Assembly: GCA_964017145.1 (NCBI GenBank)
Contig: OZ024846.1
Span: 2,480,001-2,544,000, forward strand
DNA: 64,000 nucleotides
From: Agrocybe praecox
Taxonomy: Eukaryota; Basidiomycota; Agaricomycetes; Agaricales; Agrocybaceae
Reading direction: 5' to 3'
How positions within the stretch are numbered: position 1 is the stretch's first letter; the number at the start of each line of letters is the position of its first letter. Below the pieces are notes generated by a model that was not told the origin of the DNA, made no database searches, and saw only the letters and a program-made list of their open reading frames with translations. Positions 43,358 through 55,693 of this stretch are shown piece after piece. Made by a program: the position numbers and the translations under genes.

Positions 43358-46300
43358 GTCCCAAATCCCAAGGTTGAACTTGGAAAGAGGGAAAAGGAAA
43401 ACGCACTGAGGTTCGACAGAGGGCGACACGGTCTTTTTATGCTGTAAAATTTGTGGGCACCCACAAAACATGTAAAAGAAGCACACACTGCCAATCAGTG
43501 ATTTGGCAGATATCCAGTTATCACTGCCCACAACGCCCACACTGGGCTGATGACAGGCGAACCGAGTGTAAGGGACGCACGGATTAGGCAAAAATGCACG
43601 GACTAACTAGATTCGACGTTTCTCCGACGTCCTCATGCTCGGACATATACCTCGAAAGAGACACGATTTCGCACACTGTGGGTGCCAGGCGCTTCGATTC
43701 CTTTTTTCTCGACCTCATAGGTTTCCTCTTCTGTATTTGGTAGCGTAATTGTGCTTACATTTATCATGGAAGTATCGCCCCGAGTCAGGATCTCTCGCAA
43801 AAGAAATCAGCCAGACTGCATCCGATACTTTGTGGATGTGTGTGCCCGATGTCGACCTTGACTTGTGCAAATACAAAAAAAGGACGAATCATTGAGGGGT
43901 TTGGACTTTAAGTAAGAGTCGTTAATATACAGCAGTATGGCGTTGAAACGGTACGAAGACCACACCTCGTAAACCTGCCCAAAATCAAACCTAGAGTCTC
44001 GCAACCAACTTGGCGCGCGTCGCGCTTCGGCCGTGGGTTCCGATCATGTGGTTACGCGTAACTAATCACGTTCTTTCTTCTCAACCTAGTAAAATACCAA
44101 CGTCCATTCCAATTTCCAAAAAGGAATAGTGGCGTAACTAAACTGAGGGTGAGCAAGTTAGAACTCGTGTCGAGAAGTTGACCTTTTGAAGATCATGCAG
44201 GTCGTGTCCATTTTTCTAACAGTAAGTGTCGGAGTGGCAAAGACGCGTTGGAGCCCGACAGCGTAAGTGTACCAATCATAGGAATCAAGCCCAAAAAGCA
44301 AGGAACTTAAAGCCTCAGGCGCTATTTATTCCCGATACAGGAGGGGCATAGACTATAGACCTTTCCTGGGAAATCCATCAAGAGGAAAAAGAAAGGAATC
44401 AGGGGTATCCGTCCAAGGCAAATATGAAAAAAGGCCGGAAAGGAAAGCTGTGTAATTCGGTTGTGCTACAGCTTGAGGATCATTATTAATTTAACATTAT
44501 ATCAACGAGGGCTGGGCGCTGAGCGTTGAACACCTGTTGCTTAGCATTGCCACGCAACTCACGCCATGGGTGAGGGGGAAAGGTCACGGTTAAGTCCGAT
44601 TGTTGTGCTTGTTTGGCGTTGAGGTTACTGCTGTTAGACGATAAATATCAGGAGCGCAAGTGTGGGCGAATTGGATGTGAGGAGGATAGGATGGATATAC
44701 GGTACGACCATCCGTATCCGTGTGAGTGGGCTTTGTTGTGGTGCGATAGGGAAACCAATTCTTAGGCAGAGAGTAGACCAGACGAGAGAAGTCTACAGAA
44801 GAAATATATCCAAGAAAAAAGAGTTTGCAGTCATTGTCGAGAAGGACTCCGAAAAAGAAGAAAAAGGAAGAAACATAGAAAGACAGCCGTAGTTGGAGTC
44901 CTGACGCTATCCAAAAATCGACAAGATTCTGGAAAGCCTCGCTGCAGGATCTTTTGTACAATTTATATCTTGACCATGTCGAAGTTCCAAGCAGCTTTGC
45001 TGTCGGAGCGAAGGTGGAAGAATCCAGTTTAGAAGATAGCAGAGAAGGCGGAAACATTGCTCCGGTAGGATGGCCCGGGTGGTGTTTGTGTTTGGATTAC
45101 GACGTACGTGCGTTGAAAATTTCCCGGAGTGATGTTGCCTACGAACGATGTGATAAAAAAGACAAGAGGTGGCCTGTTGCCCAGGTCGGTTCTAGGGAGG
45201 ACATAGATGCTGAAATGGGTAGATGAGACCGCGACTCTACTGAGGCCACCTAGAAAGATACAGGCGTGGGGTGGGTGGCATGGCAACTTTGGTGTGTCGA
45301 AATAATTCGTTGGCCATATGTTCTGGGAAGGACTTTGCCACTGTGCAGAGTATCATTTCGTGGCTGCAATGTAAAAGTTGGTCAGCGTTGAGCGTTCATG
45401 GAGGTATTCAGACGTCAGAGACTTACATACCTTTGACCAATCACATCACAAGCCATCCCATTCAGAACGTCTATACGACGAGAGACGAGTAAGGCAGGAT
45501 TTATGAGTTTGAGCCTTGAGACATGACACGGGCGCTGGAGTGGCCAAGTCGATTTCGAATACACGTATGTAAGGTGGGCCAGAGCAGCCTCATCTTTTTG
45601 ACGACTCACGAGGCGTGATAAAGGCTGTACTGCGATGAGCTAGAGACTGGGTGGGTGACGGAGGCTCAGTGGGCTGGAATCGATCCCAAGTATTCCAGTT
45701 TTTTGGCCCTGAGATGCTTATCACAAGACGGGTTTGAAAATATACCCAATGTCCGATACTCTGGCGTCGAGAATAATACGACTTTCCTCAGCGTGGCATG
45801 ATGACACAGTCAAGACACAGGTACATACCTTGAGCCGCCAGCGCTTCACGCTGTATGTCACGGTGCATGTAATTCTGGAGCACTGTTCTGAGTGTCACAA
45901 TTCAGTCTTGTCATCGTCGGATATTATTTCCATCGAATTGTTTCTGTTGCGTCCCCGAGTATGGTGGAGGCGTAATCTGAGAAGTTTTTGCGATTTGAGC
46001 GTGGTATTGCTTTTCTGCCCTCTCGGATTGTCATGCCTGTATCTGTATACCTGTAATTGAGGCAGTGAGTGATGATATGTATCATTATCAGTGGTATTGA
46101 CCCACCAAAGCAATACACATCTGGTATCCTGGGTTCCCGTATCGCAAAAAGGTAAGTCATGGTAAAAGACAAAAATAAAATCCCGACTGGGTAGGAAAGT
46201 CCGAATTTACAATTGTCATAACATACCAAGACTTCATCGCTATTGTATTCTTGTCCATGTTCACTCGCAATTCGTGCCGTGTTCCTCATGTTTCCGAATT

Positions 46301-46724
46301 CTCATGTCTCCAAAAAACGAAAAATTCCCATAAGACACGCCGGGTCCCATTGTTTATTAAAGGCCGGGTGACCAGCGCGTGGGCGTGTGCCAACTAAAGC
46401 GTGCGTTTTGTTGATGCACATGTTAAGCCTTTTCATATCTCCTTCTTCCCTTTGACGAGCTTTTCTTGACTCTTCTGCATAGCCGAAGTCTGGCTTGGAC
46501 TCAGTACTCCTTTTGTCTCTGTTTAAATAGACCAAGTCCTGCTTTGCTCAGATTCCTTCTCCCGTTTATCCGCCTCTCCGTTGTTCAATAACTTGCTTCG
46601 CCCAGCACCCATCAGCTAGGCATATACCCATATATACCCTATACGCATTCAGAGAGATCGAGAAGAGAAGAGGCAAAAGGAACAGAGAACGATAGAAGAG
46701 AAATAGTGAGGAAAGCAAACGTTG
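43358..46724. other. Gene-poor interval upstream of the 46.7-kb gene
   Basis: About 3.4 kb with only short ORFs on both strands (for example 44590-45057 minus, 45924-46289 minus) that lack domains, credible splice partners and coding texture. It could hold a long promoter, a non-coding transcript or decayed genes. A CT/GA-rich stretch at 46640-46710 is a likely 5' UTR of the next gene. Confidence 0.4.
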
Positions 46725-49700
46725 ATGTCGACGAGCACAACAAAAACGCGAGCTGGCTCTCCCAGACCTGACGATACGAAGCGAAATCAAGCAGACAGAC
46801 GGGTGCGTAATCTTTTTTAATCCTTTCTTTTCCCTGCTTACTGAAAATTACCCAGAAATTCGCCTTCAGCCTCTCCAAACATGCCTCACTGCCTGAACTG
46901 ACTTTCTCCAACAAAACGAAAGACGTCCATCCACATACACATTCGCACTTAGACCCTTCACTGCATTCGCCCACTTGGGGTTCATCGCCATTGGAAGGAG
47001 CGAGGATTTCCCATGATGCGGGAATTACACGGACAAGAAGGAACAGTGCGCCGGATTACGCAAAGTCCAAGTCGAGACCAGTCTGGTTGAGCTTCCGTGT
47101 CGAAGTGGAAAAGAGAAAACATACGGCACCACATGACGCACGTTCTTCCGTCGTTGTCGAAACTACAGGGTCGAATTCGGCTAACACAAGCCATCCGCCA
47201 TCGTTGACATCATCCCACGCATCAGAATCAACGTTATCTGCCAGTAGTGGTGCGATTTCCCAGATTTCCCAAGGGAATGGCCTATCATCATCATCCCAAC
47301 GGCCAGGTCGGAGTCGATTGGGATTTTTGAAGAAACCAAAGTCGTTGGACTTGCTTCGTATTTCTTCATTGGGCAGCAATTACCGCCAATTGAATAGTGA
47401 CATGCAATCCCATGGTGACCGTGCTCCTGTTCTGCTGCACTCAAATACGTGCACGGATTTGCAACGGGTGTACCGTGACGGTGACGAAAGGGACAGGGAC
47501 AGGAAGCTTGGAGGAGATATTGTCGCCAGAGCGACTGCTGCTACCAAGGTGTGTACAACCCGCAGTCTGTTACCTACTTATAGACACGAGAACGCTGATT
47601 TGCTTTCTCGCTTTCTTATTCGCTTTATATTTTCGACGATTTTTTTCTCTAGGCTTCTCTATTTTCGCTTCCCAGTGAAGTTTTTACTGTACCCAACCGA
47701 ACCAGCGTAGATCGCTTGAACCCTGCGATGGCTTCCAAGTCCTCAACGACCACGACGACACCGCGTGAATCAACATCAACGTCAACAATTACACCTCGCA
47801 CCTCAGCATCTACACTTAGACTAAGACTGAAAGCCTCCAACTCGTCATCGACCCTGGGGTTGAAGACCTCTACATCGACGTCATCCTTGAAACTAATACC
47901 GAAAGCCAAGAACTTACGGGCATTGAGACCCATTGCACGAAAAACAACCCTGAAGACCGAGGGCGTTCAAGATACTACTACCAACTCTTCCAACTTGACG
48001 ACAGGGCCCTCGAACGAAGATGGCCAGCACGCTGACTCCGGGGAAGGGAAAGAGAAGGAGGGCGTTGCAGGTACCCCCGACGAAGACGACAAGATTGACA
48101 ACAGTAACGTTGAGGACGATGGTACGACCAACCCCTCAAACGACGAGATCGGTAGTGGCAGCTCGAGACTGCGAACCCTACGCAGGAAAAAACACCTAAA
48201 CGTCAACATTCTCCAACTCGCACCTGCTGGGGGCACCAAGCTCGAGCCTATTGCGATTTCACTGGACGATGCGAAGGTGTCTCCTGATCAGGAGACTAGT
48301 CCTATGCTAGGGCACGGCGATGAGGAGGAAAAGGAAACGAAGCGGGATTATTATGCCCCCAAGGTCCAGATTCTAGAACAGAAGATCGCTCAACCTCAAT
48401 CCGTACCCCGTCCATACCCCAAATTTATACCGCATACGTACTCGTATCCTGGCCGCCCGCAACCGGCGCGTCCACGAACACCCCCGTCGCCCACCACACC
48501 CACTCACACTTCGTACGGACACGGCTATGCTCCCGTCGTACCACCCAGCACGGCGCCGTCTGGTCTTCTCTCCTCCCTTGACTCGAACCCCCTCCCAACC
48601 CTTATCGAGCCTCAACAACCCAAGGCTCAAGTGAGTCTGGTCCGCCTAGGTCATCCTAGTCGACCGTACTATTCTGCCATCCGCAAAAATTTCGGTGCGG
48701 GTGCGTCGGGTGTACCTTCGCATAAGTCAAGTTCGTTATCAGCTGCTACGGGTCGTGCGGCGTCCAAGCACCAGTACTCTTCTTCGCTATCGAGCATCAG
48801 CTCCTCGACAGGCCAGGGCAGACCGCATTCATATCAGCCCCCTGGCACGCCGATGCAGGTGGAGTATGAGAATATTGGGAATCCCAGCAATTACAATGCT
48901 CAAAGAGGTCCGGAGGAGGGAACGGCGAAGAGTTCTACTGCGCACAGGCATCTCTCCATGCCTGTTGTGATGGATGCACCCCTTCGGCTCAGTGCGATGT
49001 CCATCCCCCTCATTGATTCTCTAGACGACGAGGACGATGTACTATATAAGAACGGAGATCGTCTCCTGGGACCTGAACCACCGACTCCTGTTCCTGGGCG
49101 GATATCATTCTCGCTCTTTAATACTCTGCCTTCCACCACTTACCCTACCCCTTCATCCGCTTCAGCTGCCATTTCCTCATCCCTGTCAACGGGGGCAGCG
49201 TCGGTGAACGTAAACGCGACGGATACTGTCCGCCGTATGTCGCGGAATGGCGGTGGTGGGATTTTGTTGCCTTCGACTCCGCCAGCGCCTTTGATGGCGG
49301 GTTCGAGTTCTCCATTGTCCTCCTCGCCATCTTCTTCAGACCATGATCGTCATCATCGACATTCGGCGTCGTTGATCAAGAGTCTTGGAAGGGCCTCTGG
49401 GAGGGGAGAGAGCAGGAACATGTCGAATACGAGCTCTATCGGGAGAGGGTTCTCAATGAGCGGGCAGACCGAGCTGAGGATGGCGTTGGCCGTAAGGGAT
49501 GCTGCTGCATCTGCCTCTAGTTCGCCTTTGGATGCTTCTACCGAGACCGGCTTTGCGCGTGGGCTCGGAGGAGTGGGCGGTGGTACTTTGAGTGCGGGTG
49601 TAGGTGGGGGTGTAGGTGGGGGTGTAGGTGGGGGCTTTAGGTTCCGCGAGACCCAACCACCACCAGAGCAGCTGGACCAGATCGAGCCGCCGTGGACTGC

Positions 49701-49827
49701 GCTCCCTGATATGAGTACCGAGGGTGGTGGTGGCAGAGAACGAGGAGAGAGGAAGGATAGTTTCATGGGCCGTGTTAGGAAGCTGAGGAGGGGGCTTAAG
49801 GAGATGATTGGGATGGAGTCGCGGTAA
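46725..49827 (+). CDS. Long disordered Ser/Thr/Gly-rich protein, unknown function
   Basis: Exon 1 gives MSTSTTKTRAGSPRPDD; intron 46801-46854 joins KFAFSLSKHASLPEL. A second intron (47549-47652, gtgtgt...ctctag) links to a 2.2-kb exon ending MGRVRKLRRGLKEMIGMESR. The body of about 985 residues is mostly disordered: Thr/Ser runs (SSTTTTTPRESTSTSTITPR), a poly-Pro/Thr segment, ISFSLFNTLPSTTYPTPSSA and a Gly-rich repeat (GVGGGVGGGVGGG) built from a 12-nt minisatellite at about 49596-49632. The basic C-terminal helix looks amphipathic. A short possible conserved core is DLLRISSLGSNYRQLNSD. I recognise no family. It may be a regulatory phosphoprotein. Confidence 0.75.
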
Positions 49828-50075
49828 TTTCTTTTCTAAATTCTGGGGATGAAGGAGATGAGGCCTGAAGATGAGGATGAGGATGAACTTTTTTTTTATT
49901 TACGAATCTCTAACGACTTCACTGATTGATCGACATCGACTTGGACCATGCATGCCATGCTATACCCCTCCTTACTATCTGTTTGCACTCTCGATGGATT
50001 TCTCGATATTTTTAACTTCATGTGTACCACCACCACCGCCCGCTGCCGCTACTACCACCGCAATCACGCATTGCT

Positions 50076-50108
<33 letters not shown>

Positions 50109-50633
50109 GGCATTGCCGACAACAAACACGACGAACAACGTTAACAACTATTTATACCCACCAACGCGATCTGTCCATCCATCATACATACCAATGAACG
50201 TGGGTTCCATCCCTCGTTCCATTTTTCACTTTTCGCATTTTCGCATTTGATAAACGACTACTTACATACATTTTACGAGTTCTCCTTGCTTTTTTTCTTC
50301 GCTTTCGAATTACACGCACGCACGCACGCACACATACCATACTTCATGCTCATCTGCTATTTCGATTTCGTCTTTCATCACCTCGGCCTCCTGCTGCTCT
50401 TGCTGCTTATTGCGGTCCATACATACGTAGCAAATTGATTTTTTCTTGCTCTCTCCTTTTTCTGTCTTCCATATGATCATCGCCATGTTTTGGACCCTTC
50501 CTTTCCTTTTTTTTTCTTTTTTTGCTCAGTCATTATCTTTGCACGCATGGATGTATTATACGCACTACGTAGAGAATTTGATTTTAATCAGCAATTTTTT
50601 TCGTCTGGTTTGTTGTTTTTTCTTGAAATTTTT
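49828..50633. other. 3' flank with microsatellites
   Basis: Pyrimidine-rich 3' region with (ATC)n and ACGC-type short repeats. Several overlapping ORFs are low-complexity readings of these and not genes. Confidence 0.5.
50076..50108. repeat. (ATC)11 microsatellite
   Basis: Eleven uninterrupted ATC units in the 3' flank of the preceding gene. Confidence 0.95.
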
Positions 50634-50796
50634 TGAAGCAGCACTAGATGCAGCTGGATGTCGTAGCTGGGCGTCGAGCAGCCTCGCATGGTGGCAATTG
50701 CGGTCAAAGCAAGATGTGTTCGGCTATGTACGCCTCAGGATCACACATCTGTACAGGATCTAATCTAATCAGACCGGTGCAGATTGCACGGCCACA
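50634..50796 (-). mobile_element. Diverged solo LTR
   Basis: About 163 bp aligning with the 171-bp LTR. It begins TGAAGCAGCACTAGATGCAGC (LTR: TGGAGTAGTCCAGAGTGCAGC), shares GCGTCGAGCAGCCTCGCA, GGTCAAAGCAAG and GATCTAATCTAATCAGACCGG, and ends GGCCACA. Same orientation as the full element. The flanks (TTTT and ACGG) do not match, so the target duplication is lost or the ends are eroded. Confidence 0.75.
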
Positions 50797-52060
50797 ACGG
50801 AGGTTCTGACGCTCATTATATGTTATCTTGTTCCAGCGGAGTACGACTCCAGGTCGAAGTCGCTCACTGGTCGAGTACGTATGTCCAATTCCTCATGAGT
50901 TTGACAATTTTATTTTTGCTATTGCCAATTCGATCCTTGTACGTCAAATCTTTGAATACGTTTCTCGTGCATTTGATTCTTACTCCTCACAAACCTTTCG
51001 TCATAAGGCTCAGTAGTATCATATTTCTATTCTCCAGGAAATCTTCCATCAATCGTATGCTTCCCGCAGCCAGACCTGTGGTTATCATCTATATATGCTT
51101 CTTTTTATTTCCGACGTTCCCATCCAACTTCGTTGATCCCACGGCGGTGTTTTTATGACAATTGAGCTCTAATTAGTTTTCTGTATTATATCATTTATCT
51201 TCTTGGTTGACGCTATAAAGTCTAAAACTCCTTGTGTACATACACCCCATAGCATGCTCTGTCTATATTCAGACGCCCATAGAAACCGACTTTCTTGGCG
51301 ATAATACTATTTTTAGATTACAGAAATTTGTACTGATTGCAAGTCTCGGGTCTATTTTAACTCATCACGACCCCGAGCTATGCTCTTTATATTACGCAGA
51401 GGACAGGTAAACCTCCTTATATCTTTCTATTGAATTCTGGTGTTATTCTTACTCAGAGGCAACTTCTCCGAGCGCGGCCAAACGTTTCTGCCAGCGCCAT
51501 AGTATATAACGTGTTGCCTGTGAAATTTTTTGACTGGATATGGTGACAGAGCTGTAACCGCCCTCGAGAACCTCTCCAGAAATTGTGCGGTCATTTTATG
51601 ATCGAAACTGGGAAGTTCGATCGACTTTACAGAATATCTCTTGATCGTTATCATCTCAATCCAATAAGTACCTATGACAACAGCAACCAATCAGGAGGTT
51701 TCGAAGATTCTAATTTTGGTTACTTTCAAGGCGGGGCCGCTTTCTGTCCTTTCTATACCTGGGGCAGAGCGTGCCGATCAGCCTCAGGTAATAGTATGGG
51801 GCTGGCATGCGTTTTCAGGAGACTCTTAGCAACATTGGGCTATGGTCGGATACAAATGCAACGAGATCGAAGAAGCTCGTAGTTTGGAACCATCCCAAAT
51901 CTACACACGAGCGCTACGAACTCTACCAAGACAATCGTTTGAGAAAGGCCTTGCGCACAACTTGTGAATGACCCGGATTTTTACTTATGATGAATGTCAC
52001 AGGGCTAATATTATCTTATCACAGCTGTTCAACCAGACCCAAATCCGAGGCTCGTTGTAG
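50797..52060. other. Intergenic with a possible coding scrap
   Basis: Mostly AT-rich. At 51674-51985 two frames look coding-like (MTTATNQEVSKILILVTFKA then, in another frame, KKLVVWNHPKSTHERYEL) but contain stops and no clear splice. This may be a decayed gene. Confidence 0.3.
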
Positions 52061-54067
52061 ATGAATTTGCTATCTGACACCGAGGAATATGCGAAGAATT
52101 CAGCGCTTCAATATCCTTTTAATGTGGATGCGCTCTGGTTGATTCTCCAAATATTGGTGACACCAGAACGAGAGACCAAGACTCCCGATCGTCTTGCCTT
52201 TAACACTATTTTAGCGCTGTCACAAGTCTGTCGTGGGTGGCGCCAATTTATCCTAGGTCTGCCTGCCATTTGGTCGAGCGTTATCGACTTCACCGCCCTA
52301 CACCATCGGAGCTCCTTATTCAGGAGTGAGATCCTTAGACGAACCGGAAACCACTATCCTCTTTGCATCTATGGGCAAGCTTCTCCTAGCCAAGGGTTAT
52401 GTGGGGGCATATTTTTCAAGCTGTTGGATGACCACTGGAGCAGGATACGCATGTTTAGCGTCGAAATACGAGACAAACAGTTGTGGGAATCCGATACCCT
52501 CCATGTATTTTGGAAGAGACCTGCCCCGTTGCTCGAAGGGTTCCACCTCGACTTTAAAGGCGAATGCCAAAGCCTTGGACCATCCAAGAATTGCATGCTA
52601 TTCGCGAACGACGCACCCCGTCTACGGAGTTTTCGATGTCCCGCATTCAAGCTCAATTTCCGCGCAAAGTGGGTGAAGCAGCTTCGAGAGGTTAACATTG
52701 AAGTGCTCGATTGGAAGGATCTCTGGGAGCCATTCCGAGCACTTGAGGACCTCACGAATGTTGAGTCTTTACTCGTCGCAGGTCCTCAAAACTCGATGGA
52801 AATGGACCATGGGCGCTTCGACAACCTCCCTGAAATTTCCCTTCCACGACTTTCATTCATTAGCTTCCGGGGAACATTCATGCCTCTGGCCATGTTGCTA
52901 TCCAAAATTCGTCCCGGCCCCGAGTGCAGGCTAAGGTTTGCGACGTCAGACAAGTACTCTATAATGGGCTCTCCAAACCATGCATCATTGCTTACTGCAC
53001 CAGTATACCTTTCGTATCCGACAATGAACGAGCTAACGCTGGAGGTCGGCCCTGATATCTTTTCATTTCGTGGTCAACATTCGCCAGTGGGAGACGAACT
53101 AAGTCCCACCCAGATCCCATGCCAAGATTCGCTATCCCAGGAACCCAAAGTCGATATTGAAATTCGCTCCGAATCGCAAAGGTTAACCTGCGATGTCCAC
53201 TCCAGACTTCTGCGCCCAATTATATCATCATGCAACCTCGTCGCCGTCACTAAATTACGCCTCGACATCTTGGAATATTACTGGGTTGCCAACACGGACA
53301 TAATGAATGCTCTGCATACCTTATTTTCTTCTCTGGACTCTCTGACAGAGTTGAGCGTTGGATATCATGGTATTAGATTACTCGATCATATTTCTCGAAA
53401 TCCACCAACGAAACCAGGCGATACCACATCGGAAGTTGGACCTCAAGCAACTACCATGGTTCTTCCTTCGTTGACCAAGATCAGCATTTTCTCAAAACCG
53501 GGGAGGAGACAGGAATTTCAATGTCCCGAAGCTCAAACGATGTTGACTGATTTTCTTCTTCTGCGGAATGGAAATGGGGACTCTGATTCGGGTGCGGACT
53601 CTCGTTCCCTTGCACCCATTACGGTGCTCGACATTACGGAATATGCTTGTTGGGATGCGAACATTACCCAGGACAAATCCATTTTCGAAGGTGTTCCAGG
53701 GCTGAAGGTCATCTGCAAAGAAAACATTCAACATGACCTCTTGGATTCTATTGACGACGGAAACGACAATGTTAACGACAACGACAACGAAATTTGCGAT
53801 GAAAAACCATACGTAGACAAAAGGGGGTCCACAAGCGAGTGGGTTCAATCCACTATTATCCAGCCCGGCGAATGGACATGGAAAGACGATGAGAAGGACG
53901 AATCGGGAGAGACGATAATATACCCTGCAGAGAATCGTACAACGGAGACGACTCACCTCATTCCAAAGAAGGATCGTGGAGGCGTGATTGGTAGAGGAAG
54001 AAAGTTGAAAGCAAAGTTCATGCGCTGGCTGGCGAAGTTGACGTCGGGTTTCATATTCATGCCGTAA
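52061..54067 (+). CDS. F-box protein (Agaricomycete type)
   Basis: An intronless 668-residue protein. After a short leader, residues about 20-75 form the F-box-like segment: DALWLILQILVTPERE, then LALSQVCRGWRQFILGLPAI and WSSVIDF, the pattern of the expanded Agaricomycete F-box family that recruits substrates to SCF ubiquitin ligases through Skp1. The remainder has leucine-rich, LRR-like spacing (LEGFHLDFKG; PRLRSFRCPAFKLNF; LPRLSFISFRG; LTELSVGYHGIRLLDHI). The C-terminus is acidic then basic (DDGNDNVNDNDNEI; GRGRKLKAKFMRWLAKL). Substrate unknown. A relic relative lies at 41450. It converges on the AA14 gene, 267 bp between stops. Confidence 0.85.
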   Translation: MNLLSDTEEYAKNSALQYPFNVDALWLILQILVTPERETKTPDRLAFNTILALSQVCRGWRQFILGLPAIWSSVIDFTALHHRSSLFRSEILRRTGNHYPLCIYGQASPSQGLCGGIFFKLLDDHWSRIRMFSVEIRDKQLWESDTLHVFWKRPAPLLEGFHLDFKGECQSLGPSKNCMLFANDAPRLRSFRCPAFKLNFRAKWVKQLREVNIEVLDWKDLWEPFRALEDLTNVESLLVAGPQNSMEMDHGRFDNLPEISLPRLSFISFRGTFMPLAMLLSKIRPGPECRLRFATSDKYSIMGSPNHASLLTAPVYLSYPTMNELTLEVGPDIFSFRGQHSPVGDELSPTQIPCQDSLSQEPKVDIEIRSESQRLTCDVHSRLLRPIISSCNLVAVTKLRLDILEYYWVANTDIMNALHTLFSSLDSLTELSVGYHGIRLLDHISRNPPTKPGDTTSEVGPQATTMVLPSLTKISIFSKPGRRQEFQCPEAQTMLTDFLLLRNGNGDSDSGADSRSLAPITVLDITEYACWDANITQDKSIFEGVPGLKVICKENIQHDLLDSIDDGNDNVNDNDNEICDEKPYVDKRGSTSEWVQSTIIQPGEWTWKDDEKDESGETIIYPAENRTTETTHLIPKKDRGGVIGRGRKLKAKFMRWLAKLTSGFIFMP

Positions 54068-54334
54068 ATGTAAATTATGATATTTTCTGTAAACTGTACA
54101 ATTGTTAAACGTTAAAACAGTGTAGGATAGAACCCATAGACGATGGGCGGTTGATATTTTAATACACATTAATATGGATACAAAGGAATGATAAAATACA
54201 ATTGGATATTTACAAGTCTGGATATTGTCGTTATCATAAATATGTTTTCAAGTCCATGTGTGCTGTTCGTTCTAGTTCAAAAGAAAGTCCTGCAATCCGA
54301 AAGGACAACGTTAAAGGTAGGATTGGGTAGGCAT

Positions 54335-55693
54335 TTACCACATATCCCAAAGCCTTTTAGCCTCCCTAACATGCAACCTTCTTCTACGTCGCCTGCTCAT
54401 GCGGACTGCCGTGTCCATATAGCTGTCGCTCATATCCCTTTTAGCGATATTCCCGCTAGTGCCCTTCGCGGAACACTTCCTCTCCGCGATCGTGCCGTTC
54501 TGATTCTGGGAGAGACCAGTCATATCACCGCCTGTACCGGTCGAGTCGTCAGAGTTGGTGTTGTTGGAAGAGCCGGGGATCCGTAATTTGGCAGATACGT
54601 CTGCGAGAATGGGCATAGCTGCGTTGGGCGAGGGGTTGGGGATGGAGAGGTATGAGTCGATAAAGATATCGTCTTGAGCACCATCGAAAAAGTTATATAG
54701 GTCATTGTAAACCGGAGGGGAGTAAGTGCCTTCGAACATCTGGTTTTACGGATTAGGTTGGGTCATAGACGAGAAGATAAAACGAGGACGTACGTTGTTC
54801 CTCTCGTTGTTAAACCAGTAGAAGGGAGTTTTGGCACCGTACGTGCAATTAGCAGGAGCAGCTTGTGGTTTTTGATTTGGGATATCAGCACCGCACCGTC
54901 TGGCGAGTTTGGACTCGGCAACGGCAACGGTAGAGGTTGAGCCAGTTACGTTGCACTTGAAACCGTTCATGTAATCTGTGAGAGGCGATCAGATATCAGA
55001 ACTACAAGGTCAAGCGAAATACAAAATACAACGCACTCTCTTCACCGCCGCTTAACGGGGAATGAATCCAGAAGAATGCGCAAATGCAACCGCCTTCCGG
55101 GCAAGGAGGCATACGCGAAGGGACCTGGAAATCCGTGAACCTCGTCCACACGCATGTCTGATTTACACTGAACACAGTGAAGTCCTCAGGCTGGACTGCC
55201 TTTACGTCGTTCTTATACGCAATCGCCAACGCACACCCTTCTAAATCGTCTATGCCATTCGTATGATAAGCTTCCGAAGTTGAATTCGGACAGACATCGT
55301 TCAGATTGCTTGGGTTTCGTATATCACCACCATCCGAGGAAGCAAAGTAGTCTGTTGCACCCTTATTGCAGGCAATCTGGGCCGTGGCTGGCTTCCCCGC
55401 TGGGAGTTCAAATATATCGCCGTCATTTGGCGGATAATCGAGATGATTGTGAAACCACCATTGCTGTAAGTCCATATTTTTGATAGGGGCCACAGGTCTG
55501 TTATCGTATGGAAATGTTTGGTCGCTAACGTTGAAACCGAACATACTTGGGTGCCAGAATGCTTTCAGAAGAATATGGTCGGACCAGGAACAAAAATAAT
55601 GGTCCAAATGACAAACTCACCTGAGTGTCCAGACACCCCAGGAAGCAAACCTATTGCAGCCGCTGCAAGAGAAATTTGAATAGACGCTAGCAT
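54335..55693 (-). CDS. AA14 lytic polysaccharide monooxygenase with basic C-terminal tail
   Basis: AA14 enzymes are secreted copper oxygenases reported to cut xylan bound to cellulose in wood decay. [20 protein letters not shown] is a signal peptide. Splicing out the first intron gives [20 protein letters not shown], so cleavage would expose the N-terminal His that forms the copper brace. Family landmarks follow: [108 protein letters not shown] and [19 protein letters not shown]. The C-terminal extension is Asn/Ser/Thr-rich and then strongly basic, with [19 protein letters not shown] near the end. No cellulose-binding module is seen. Three to four introns; about 390 residues. Confidence 0.92.

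Noticed and set aside
44590..45057. 155-codon minus ORF
   Set aside because: Low-complexity aromatic and Ser runs, no family signal, no splice partners and no clear promoter.
47967..48239. Minus ORFs within the long disordered gene (also 47649-47933, 49353-49766)
   Set aside because: They mirror the Ser/Thr/Gly codon bias of the plus-strand gene and have no independent support.
49871..50250. His-rich ORFs around the ATC repeat
   Set aside because: The His and Ser runs are the microsatellite read in frame.
53492..54169. 225-codon minus ORF antisense to the F-box gene
   Set aside because: A frame shadow of the F-box coding sequence; no domain, and the composition follows the sense codons.
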